From Rhizobiaceae bacterium (lineage in GTDB: Bacteria > Pseudomonadota > Alphaproteobacteria > Rhizobiales > Rhizobiaceae), in assembly GCA_017643495.1 (NCBI GenBank), contig JAEPNK010000001.1, positions 1,469,623 through 1,533,622 of the forward strand: a DNA stretch of 64,000 nt, in the 5' to 3' direction. Below the pieces are notes generated by a model that had not been told where the DNA came from, did not search any database, and worked only from the letters and a program-made list of their open reading frames with translations. The translations under genes and the position numbers were made by a program. Below, piece by piece: positions 37,155 to 44,392 of this stretch (the stretch's first letter is position 1; every line of letters begins with the position of its first letter).

Positions 37155-37501
37155 TGGCCCGGAAAGCTGAAGACAGCACGAAAGATTATCCGGCACTCGG
37201 ACGAAAACTGTTGTGGCTCGACAACATGAAAAATGTCAACCGCATTGTCTATGGTTTGTACGGATTGTGTGCCGTTCTGTTTCTTGCCGACTTCTTCTAC
37301 AAGAAAAAAACCTATGTAGCGATTGAGAACTTTCCAGGTTTCTATGCCCTGTACGGGTTTGTCATGTGTGCAGCTCTGGTGATTTGTGCACGTGGAATGC
37401 GTATTTTCCTGATGCGCGACGAGAAATATTACGCTCCCAAAGATGTGGAGTCAGAACCGTTTCCGGAATCCGACATGGAGCGGGAGACTGTTCATGACTG
37501 A
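37154..37501 (+). CDS. Unrecognised small membrane protein of the Mrp operon
   Basis: 115 residues; not one of the classical MrpA-G subunits. The N-terminal 30 residues are charged, two hydrophobic spans follow (about residues 36-53 and 66-84) separated by KKKTYVAIENFPGF, and the C-terminal 25 residues are acidic. ATG 37154 is preceded by GGGAGGG (37141-37147) and overlaps the previous stop; its own stop overlaps the next gene by eight bases. Its position between two antiporter subunits suggests it is part of the complex. Function unknown. Confidence 0.82.
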   Translation: MARKAEDSTKDYPALGRKLLWLDNMKNVNRIVYGLYGLCAVLFLADFFYKKKTYVAIENFPGFYALYGFVMCAALVICARGMRIFLMRDEKYYAPKDVESEPFPESDMERETVHD

Positions 37502-39188
37502 ATATTTCCCGCCGTTTCTCGTCTATGTGATTGGCGCAATTGTTCTGCCTTTCCTGCCAAATGATGGCCGAAGGGCAAGCTTGCTGCTTGTTGTGCCGTT
37601 GATCGGTGCATCGATGATCTGGTCAATGCCGGAAGGCATGCACGGCTTGATGGTCCTTGCCGGCGTTGAGATGAATTTCCTGCGGGTCGACAAACTCTCG
37701 ACCATTTTTGGACTGGTCTTCTCCCTCGCGGCATTTCTTTCACTTCTGTATGCATGGCATGTACGCGACACGATCCAGCAAGTTGCAACACTATTGTACG
37801 CAGGTTCCGCCATAGGTGCGGTATTTGCCGGTGATCTGGGGTCCCTGTTCATCTTCTGGGAAGGTACTGCGATTGCATCCGTTTTCCTCATATGGGCGCG
37901 CAGAACCGAAGGGGCATACCATACGGGTATGCGTTATCTGATAATCCAGATCGCTTCCGGTGTCATTCTGCTGGCTGGCGCTGTTCTTTTCTACCGTGAT
38001 ACAGGGTCTCTTGCATTTGAAAAGATGACGCTGGGCAGCCTTGGTACCTGGCTTATCTTCCTTGCTTTCGGGATAAAATGTGCGTTTCCGCTACTGCATA
38101 ACTGGTTGCAGGATTCCTATCCGGCAGCAACGGTGACCGGCACTGTCATTCTCTCATCGTTCACCACAAAACTTGCCGTTTATGCATTGGCGCGCGGATT
38201 TCCCGGTACGGAAATGCTGATTTATATCGGGGCGACAATGACCCTGTTCCCGATCTTTTATGCTGTGATTGAAAATGACCTGCGTCGCGTTCTTGCCTAT
38301 TCCCTCAACAACCAGCTTGGCTTCATGGTTGTGGGTATCGGTATCGGAACCGAACTTTCGCTGAATGGTACTGCGGCCCATGCCTTCGCCCACATTCTCT
38401 ACAAGTCGCTTCTCTTCATGAGTGTTGGCGCTGTCCTGTTTAGAACCGGGACTGCCAAGGGATCCGAACTTGGCGGGCTGTACCGTACCATGCCATTGAC
38501 AATGATTTTCTGTGTTATCGGCGCGGCTTCAATTTCCGCTTTCCCATTGTTTTCGGGCTTCGTCACCAAATCCCTGATCCTGTCGGATGCAGCTCACGAA
38601 GGATATTACATTGTCTGGGGAATTTTGCTGTTTGCATCCGCAGGTGTGTTTCACCATTCAGGAATTAAGATTCCCTATTTTGCATTTTTTGCCCATGACA
38701 GCGGATTGAGGCCCAAAGAGGCGCCTAAACACATGCTCTGGGCAATGGGGATTACCGCATTCCTGTGTGTTGCCATTGGCGTTTATCCCGAGCCGCTTTA
38801 TGCCTTGTTACCCTACGAAGTGGAGTATGTACCTTACACAACAACGCACGTGATAACGCAGCTCCAGCTGCTGTTTTTCTCGGCATTGGCCTTCACTGTT
38901 TTGATGCGTACCGGGATTTATCCGCCAGAGCTCAAATCGGTCAATCTTGATTTCGACTGGACCTATCGCAAACTGTTTCCTGCAATATTGCGTCATGCAG
39001 CAAATTTTGTGTCCACGGTCATGGCTGCAGGGTCACACTTCATCCGGCGCAAACGCGAAACGGTGATCCGGGGGCTTTACCAGAGTCATGGCCCGGAAGG
39101 GCGCATGGCAAAGGTTTGGCCAACCGGATCGATGGTGCTTTGGATTGCAATCATTCTCAGTGCCACACTGATCGTGAATTTTTTCTGA
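37494..39188 (+). CDS. Third large antiporter-like subunit (MrpD/NuoN family)
   Basis: 564 residues. The antiporter fold spans about residues 1-470: FIFWEGTAIASVFLIWARR (Glu near 123), FGIKCAFPLLHNWLQDSYP (Lys near 195) and AHAFAHILYKSLLFM. A further 90 residues form an extra soluble segment and one last span. ATG 37494 is chosen over upstream codons because it gives the usual short N-terminus. Ends the operon, 24 bp from a convergent CoA-transferase gene. Confidence 0.9.
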   Translation: MTEYFPPFLVYVIGAIVLPFLPNDGRRASLLLVVPLIGASMIWSMPEGMHGLMVLAGVEMNFLRVDKLSTIFGLVFSLAAFLSLLYAWHVRDTIQQVATLLYAGSAIGAVFAGDLGSLFIFWEGTAIASVFLIWARRTEGAYHTGMRYLIIQIASGVILLAGAVLFYRDTGSLAFEKMTLGSLGTWLIFLAFGIKCAFPLLHNWLQDSYPAATVTGTVILSSFTTKLAVYALARGFPGTEMLIYIGATMTLFPIFYAVIENDLRRVLAYSLNNQLGFMVVGIGIGTELSLNGTAAHAFAHILYKSLLFMSVGAVLFRTGTAKGSELGGLYRTMPLTMIFCVIGAASISAFPLFSGFVTKSLILSDAAHEGYYIVWGILLFASAGVFHHSGIKIPYFAFFAHDSGLRPKEAPKHMLWAMGITAFLCVAIGVYPEPLYALLPYEVEYVPYTTTHVITQLQLLFFSALAFTVLMRTGIYPPELKSVNLDFDWTYRKLFPAILRHAANFVSTVMAAGSHFIRRKRETVIRGLYQSHGPEGRMAKVWPTGSMVLWIAIILSATLIVNFF

Positions 39189-39212
39189 TAACCGGGTTTA
39201 ACCCCAGGCAGA

Positions 39213-41153
39213 TTATTCGGCGGCCTTGATCATCTGGATGTAGGCTGCCGCCTCTTTGCGCGTCTCGAAAATATGGGGTGAGATTGAACGCTGTTTCAGG
39301 TCCTCACCTAGTTTCTGACGCAGGAATGCACTGGTCGTGTATGCAGTCGATGTAAGGTAATAATCATATTCAAGTTGCGAAAGCACATTGGCAAACCGGC
39401 TTGCAAGCCTTGGTGAAATGGAAACACCATCATAGTTGGAAATGATGTTCACCTTCTTTCCAAGCTGGGAGAAAAACGCATTTGCAGCATCAGAGAAGTT
39501 TCCGAGTTCCTCGGAGTTCTCGATATCAAGTCCGCTCATGTTGCTGTAAACAATGTCGTTCAGCTCATCATAGACAAACCTGTCCATCAGCGGGATGTCG
39601 AGCAACTGCTTGCGCAGTTTCATGGATCGTGTTTCGAACAGGCGCGAGTCCATGAGCTTTGGATGGTTCACGACCGGTTCAAAATCCATGTGAGCCAGAA
39701 TGTCTTTCTCAATGTCTATGCCCGGTGCAACTTCGCTGAGTTCCATCCCGTCCGGAGTGAGTTGGAAGACGCATCGCTCGGTCACATACAAAACATCCTT
39801 GCCCTGTTCCGCGCCGTAGCTGCCGTTGAATGTTATCTGTTCAACATCGGCTATCAGTTTTTTGGCGCGTCCTTCATTCTTGATGCGCAGTGTCCCGTCA
39901 CCGGTTTCAACTTCAAGTCCGCCAGCAGTGAAGGTTCCTACAAAAATCACCTTGCGCGCATTTTGGGAGATGTTGATGAAACCTCCGGCGCCTGCAAACC
40001 TGTTCTTGAAACGGCTGACATTGACATTGCCGTGCTGGTCCGTTTCAGCCATCCCGAGACAGGCAAGATCCAGTCCTCCGCCATCATAAAAATCGAACTG
40101 CTGGTTTGTTTGTATGATTGCATTGGCATTAATGGCAGCGCCAAAGTCCAGGCCCGATTGGGGGACGCCGCCAAGCACACCTGCTTCTGTTGTCAGCGTT
40201 ATGCAGTCAATGATGTTTTCTTCATTGGCAACGGCCGCTACCCCTTCCGGCATGCCGATCCCCAGATTGACCACACCGTTGACCGGAAGTTCCATGGCGG
40301 CACGTCTGGCAATGATTTTGCGCTCACTCATTTTCATGGGAGCATCCTGACCAATAACCCCTCGCATGCGTCCGGCAAAGCCATGATGATATGAGGTCTG
40401 ATAGGTCTGCTTGTGTTCATCCGGTTCCGCCACGACAACGCAATCAACCAGGTTGCCGGGAACGATGACTTCCTTAGGGTTAAGGGAGCCTGGAGCAGCA
40501 ATCCGCTCCACCTGTGCGATAACCAGCCCGCCACTGTTTTTTGCTGCCATGGCAATCGACAGCATGTCGAGTGTCAATGCTTCACGTTCCATCGTGATAT
40601 TGCCGTGTGTGTCGGCGGTTGTTCCGCGGATGAGGGCAACATCAACCGGAATGGAATGGTAGAACAGCCATTCCTCTCCGGAGAGTTCCTTGACTTCGAC
40701 CAGCGGTTCGGTTGTCCGGGAATTGATGGCTCCGCCAGATTGGCGGGGGTCGACAAAAGTGCGCAACCCGACCTTTGAAAACATCCCCGGTTTCCCTGCT
40801 GCGATATCCCGGTAAAGCTGAGAAATACAACCAAGGGGCAAATTATATGCCTCGATATCCTCATTTACGGCCATCGCGCCAAGTTTGGGAACCAGTGACC
40901 AGTGCCCGCCAATGGCACGTTTCACGAGGCCCGGTTTGGCAAGGCGGTTCAAACCCTGATCCTTGCCGTCTCCGGGTGCCGCAGCAAAAAGAAGGGATAT
41001 GTTCTTGGGTTCCTGATGAGTGAGATAGCGCTCCTCGATCCCGCGCAAGAGGCACTCTGGCGTGCCAATTCCGACAAACCCGGAAACGCATACAGTGTCT
41101 TCGTCGCTGATGGTTGCTATGGCATCAGCGAGTGATACGACCTTGTCGACCAT
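39213..41153 (-). CDS. Family I CoA transferase (propionate/acetate CoA-transferase-like) with extra C-terminal domain
   Basis: 646 residues. The alpha (1-275) and beta (276-520) halves of a 3-oxoacid/propionate CoA-transferase are fused. The catalytic Glu is in TTEAGVLGG (residue 323), forming the covalent CoA thioester. Residues about 530-646 are an extension absent from the shorter enzymes I know of this family (about 520 residues), with an alpha/beta pattern ending in FETRKEAAAYIQMIKAAE. Start ATG 41153 follows AGGAGGAG. It is 12 bp after phaC and last in the PHA operon, which suggests it activates hydroxy acids to CoA thioesters for polymerisation. Confidence 0.85.
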   Translation of the reverse strand: MVDKVVSLADAIATISDEDTVCVSGFVGIGTPECLLRGIEERYLTHQEPKNISLLFAAAPGDGKDQGLNRLAKPGLVKRAIGGHWSLVPKLGAMAVNEDIEAYNLPLGCISQLYRDIAAGKPGMFSKVGLRTFVDPRQSGGAINSRTTEPLVEVKELSGEEWLFYHSIPVDVALIRGTTADTHGNITMEREALTLDMLSIAMAAKNSGGLVIAQVERIAAPGSLNPKEVIVPGNLVDCVVVAEPDEHKQTYQTSYHHGFAGRMRGVIGQDAPMKMSERKIIARRAAMELPVNGVVNLGIGMPEGVAAVANEENIIDCITLTTEAGVLGGVPQSGLDFGAAINANAIIQTNQQFDFYDGGGLDLACLGMAETDQHGNVNVSRFKNRFAGAGGFINISQNARKVIFVGTFTAGGLEVETGDGTLRIKNEGRAKKLIADVEQITFNGSYGAEQGKDVLYVTERCVFQLTPDGMELSEVAPGIDIEKDILAHMDFEPVVNHPKLMDSRLFETRSMKLRKQLLDIPLMDRFVYDELNDIVYSNMSGLDIENSEELGNFSDAANAFFSQLGKKVNIISNYDGVSISPRLASRFANVLSQLEYDYYLTSTAYTTSAFLRQKLGEDLKQRSISPHIFETRKEAAAYIQMIKAAE

Positions 41154-41165
41154 TGACTCCTCCTC

Positions 41166-42398
41166 TTACTCCTTCCCGTTCGCAGCTTTGCTTTTGCTTT
41201 TGCGCCGCGTCGTTTTTTTCTTTTGTACCTGTGCTCCCGGATTGGTTTTATTGTGCTTGCTTGTCAGCCATTCGCACAACCCGCCTGCAACAACCCCTTG
41301 GGCTTTCTTGCTGACAAATACACCAACATGTCCTCCCGGAAATCCGATCTCCTCATAGAGTTCCGGTTTCACGAACTTTCCCAGTGCCTTGGAACAGCTC
41401 ACCGGAATGATGTGGTCTCTCATCGCGAAGATATTGAGCACCGGACAGGAAATTGCCGACAGGTCCACTTTTTGCCCGGAAACCTCGAATGTACCTTTGA
41501 CCAGGCGGTTGTCACGATAAAGTTCATTCAGCCATTGCCTGGCAGCTTCGCCCGGATGGTCCGGTCGGTCTGATATCCATTTTTCCATGCGAAGGAAATT
41601 CAGCATGGCCGCCTCGTCACCCTGCATCTCGGCAAGCCCGAGATTGTACTTCGTCATGCTGTTGATCGGAGTCAGGGAAGAAAAGACCGCACCTGTCATG
41701 GCACCCGGCAACATGCCATAGGTCTCAACAATCAAATCCACATCTTCCTGGCTGAGGTTTCGGGTCCAGTGATTGAGAAACCCCTCTCCACGCCAGAATT
41801 TGTCCGGTTCGCCGTGAAAATCTATGGGGGTTATTGCAAGTGCCAGCCCGGCAAACAGTTCGGGACTTAGTGCAACAAGGGCCGCTGCGAATGTGCCTCC
41901 TTCGCAAATGCCGAACATGTTTACAGGCTTCTTGCCATTCTTCTCGTAAACATACTCGACACAGGAACCGAGATAGAGGTCTATGTAATCATCAAAACCC
42001 AGATATTGGTCAGCCCGTGTCGGGTTCCCCCAGTCCACCACATAGACATCAATACCTTCATTCAGCAGGTTCTGAACCAGCGAACGGTCGGACTGGAGGT
42101 CAATCATTGTCTGTCGCCCGAACAGGCCATAGCAAATGATTATGGGCGGAAGGCCGGATTTCTTTTCTGACAACGGGCGATAGTGAAAGAGCCGTACCTT
42201 GTCTATCTCGAAGACCACATCGTGCGGTGTTTCAGCAATCGCAATATCGTCTGCCTTTACCCGGGAAAGATAGGAGCTTGAACGGATTGCCTTTGCCCCG
42301 GCCTCAATCATTTGGGTCCAGGCAATTGCCCATGCGTCAGCGGCAGCCCGTGCGGGGTCGGAAACTTCCTTTTCTTGTGGCTTTTCCTCGTTCTTCAT
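41166..42398 (-). CDS. phaC: Class III polyhydroxyalkanoate synthase, catalytic subunit PhaC
   Basis: 410-residue alpha/beta-fold polymerase. The lipase-like box is GICEGG with the catalytic Cys (near 164); the partner Asp lies in AMRDHIIP (near 335) and the His in GGHVG (near 362). Length of about 370-410 and the adjacent phaE define class III, unlike the roughly 600-residue class I enzymes usual in rhizobia. The last about 30 residues are Lys/Arg-rich (KKKTTRRKSKSK) and may bind nucleic acid or polymer surfaces. The start overlaps the phaE stop (ATGA). Confidence 0.92.
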   Translation of the reverse strand: MKNEEKPQEKEVSDPARAAADAWAIAWTQMIEAGAKAIRSSSYLSRVKADDIAIAETPHDVVFEIDKVRLFHYRPLSEKKSGLPPIIICYGLFGRQTMIDLQSDRSLVQNLLNEGIDVYVVDWGNPTRADQYLGFDDYIDLYLGSCVEYVYEKNGKKPVNMFGICEGGTFAAALVALSPELFAGLALAITPIDFHGEPDKFWRGEGFLNHWTRNLSQEDVDLIVETYGMLPGAMTGAVFSSLTPINSMTKYNLGLAEMQGDEAAMLNFLRMEKWISDRPDHPGEAARQWLNELYRDNRLVKGTFEVSGQKVDLSAISCPVLNIFAMRDHIIPVSCSKALGKFVKPELYEEIGFPGGHVGVFVSKKAQGVVAGGLCEWLTSKHNKTNPGAQVQKKKTTRRKSKSKAANGKE

Positions 42399-43183
42399 GA
42401 CTTGAGTGCAGCCACCTCGCGTTTCAGCTTGCGCACTTCCCGTCTCAATTCGTGAACAATCTTTGTCAGATCATCAATCTCGGACCGGGTTGGCATCTGG
42501 TAAGCTTCTGACCATGCTTCCGCCATGTCCCGTTGTCTTGCCTTTATTTCCATTGAGGCACGCAGCAAGCGTTTTTGTGCATCCATGAACTCAGGCGATT
42601 TTTGTGTGTCGAGCAGTTCGGCATTTGCAGCGGCTAGCCATGCATCCAGCGCACCTTTGACATTGCCTGCCTGAAGGTCCTCAAGAGTATGGTTTTCACT
42701 GTATTTCTTGAATGCCCTTGTCCATGCGTCCTGCATGACTTTCGACATGTCTGCTGCAGCTTCGCTGTAGTCAAGTGACTCACGCCAGGCATTGGCAGCA
42801 TCCTGTTGGGGCATGGCCAAATCCGCAAACCGAGGTCCTTGTGCAATCGTACTCAGAATCTTGCGCAGTTCTTCCGGCGCGTAGCGGGTCCAGTTCGTGG
42901 GTTCCAGCATTGCAAACAAGGCGTCATTGCCATTTTGCCACGCACTTGCATCAAAGCCATTCTGAGACATGAAGCTGCTCGGGTCCCAGGCAGGAGCCCA
43001 TGATTTTATGAAATCATTCCAGGCTTCGAGATGTTCTGTACCTTTTGTTTCGCTTTCACTCGTCACCTGGCCAAGGGACTTCTGAAATTCCTTGGCAACT
43101 TCTGCCTGTGCCTTGAAAAATGCCTCCTGGCTTTCCTGCCAGATGTTCATCATTTCGCTGAACGGATTTTCATTTTTGGCCAT
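42395..43183 (-). CDS. phaE: Class III PHA synthase subunit PhaE
   Basis: 262 residues, helical, without catalytic residues; needed by class III PhaC for activity. The N-terminus MAKNENPFSEMMNIWQES and the C-terminal coiled segment (about 228-262, RREVRKLKREVAALKS) fit the PhaE family, whose C-terminal box contacts PhaC. Start ATG 43183 follows GGGAGG. It overlaps phaC, giving coupled synthesis of the two subunits. Confidence 0.9.
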   Translation of the reverse strand: MAKNENPFSEMMNIWQESQEAFFKAQAEVAKEFQKSLGQVTSESETKGTEHLEAWNDFIKSWAPAWDPSSFMSQNGFDASAWQNGNDALFAMLEPTNWTRYAPEELRKILSTIAQGPRFADLAMPQQDAANAWRESLDYSEAAADMSKVMQDAWTRAFKKYSENHTLEDLQAGNVKGALDAWLAAANAELLDTQKSPEFMDAQKRLLRASMEIKARQRDMAEAWSEAYQMPTRSEIDDLTKIVHELRREVRKLKREVAALKS

Positions 43184-43212
43184 CTGACCTCCCTTGTGCC
43201 CAAACCGGCTTG

Positions 43213-44367
43213 TTATAGCGCCTGCGTGTAGATTTCGAGTGCCGCATCGTAAGTCATCTCGCGCGGGTTGTTCACAAGAAGCCTGGTTTGCTTCATGGCA
43301 TCCTCGGCGAGCATTGGAAGGTTATTGTGATTGACCCCGACTTCCGAAAGCTTCGCTTCCATGCCCAGTTCAGGTCCCAGTTTTTTGAAGCCATCAATCA
43401 TGCCGGCGCCGATTTCACCTGTGGATTTGCCGGCAAGTTCCGGGAAGATGATCGGCGCAATCTCGGCATAAAGTTCGGAAGCGCTTTCCATGTTGAATTC
43501 CAGAACATACGGCAATACGAGCGCATTGGAGAGGCCATGGGGAACCTTGAAATGTCCGCCAAGGGGGTAGGCAAGGGCATGCACAGCCGCTACCGGGGCA
43601 TTGGCAAATGCCATGCCTGCCAGCATCGAACCGAGAAGCATGTTGGATCGGGCTTCCTTGTTTTTGCCATCGGTACAGGCGGTGCGGATGCTGCCACCCA
43701 ATAGCTGCAATGCCTGTCGTGCCAGTGTATCGGACACAATGTTCTTTTTGTGGGCAGAGGTGTAAGCCTCAATCGCATGCACCATCGCGTCAATGCCTGT
43801 GGCCGCAGTGACATTCGCAGGCAGGCCAAGTGTCAATTCGGCATCAAGAATGGCCCAGTCAGGTAGCAGTTGGTGGGACACCACCCCTTTTTTCTCGCTC
43901 TTTCCTGTTGTGACGATCGAGATTGGCGTTACTTCTGATCCGGTGCCGGCCGTAGTGGGTGCCAGCACCATGGGCAGGCGGTTGTCCTTTACCAAGCCCA
44001 CTCCGTACATCTCAGCGATGGGTTGGTCTGAGCCGACGAGAACAGCAATCAGCTTTGCAGTATCCATTGAGGAACCGCCACCCACGGAAACCACACCGTC
44101 AATACCGGCTTGTTTGCATTCCTCGACAGCAGCAAGGATCATTTGCTCGGGAGGATCCGCGACTACATCATCAATAATGTGAACATCAACATTGCTTGCC
44201 TTAAGGCCGTCCAGCGCAGCTTGGGCAAGGCCGAGTTCCAGTATTATCTTGTCCGTCACAAAACCAATCTTGCGACACCCCATCCCGGCCATTATTTCAC
44301 CGATCTTTGAAGTGGCGCCGACTTCACTGAGTACGGATTTTGTTGTCTGGAATGTGAATTCTTGCAT
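43213..44367 (-). CDS. Iron-dependent alcohol dehydrogenase
   Basis: 384 residues, the two-domain group III ADH fold. NAD-binding SVGGGSSMDTAKLIAVL near 95-111; metal ligands in GIDAMVHAIEAY (Asp and His near 194-198) and in HALAYPLGGHFKVPHG (two further His near 263-280). It reduces an aldehyde to an alcohol, or the reverse. Relatives include 4-hydroxybutyrate, 1,3-propanediol and lactaldehyde dehydrogenases. The gene lies 29 bp before phaE in the same direction, so its product is probably linked to PHA monomer supply. Confidence 0.88.
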   Translation of the reverse strand: MQEFTFQTTKSVLSEVGATSKIGEIMAGMGCRKIGFVTDKIILELGLAQAALDGLKASNVDVHIIDDVVADPPEQMILAAVEECKQAGIDGVVSVGGGSSMDTAKLIAVLVGSDQPIAEMYGVGLVKDNRLPMVLAPTTAGTGSEVTPISIVTTGKSEKKGVVSHQLLPDWAILDAELTLGLPANVTAATGIDAMVHAIEAYTSAHKKNIVSDTLARQALQLLGGSIRTACTDGKNKEARSNMLLGSMLAGMAFANAPVAAVHALAYPLGGHFKVPHGLSNALVLPYVLEFNMESASELYAEIAPIIFPELAGKSTGEIGAGMIDGFKKLGPELGMEAKLSEVGVNHNNLPMLAEDAMKQTRLLVNNPREMTYDAALEIYTQAL

Positions 44368-44392
44368 GGAAAATCTTTCCCTTGTTCGCGGT

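Noticed and set aside
31473-39188. Membrane-bound hydrogenase or complex I
   Set aside because: Subunits match the antiporter part of such complexes, but no NiFe, NADH-binding or Fe-S subunit is present and MrpE, F and G are.
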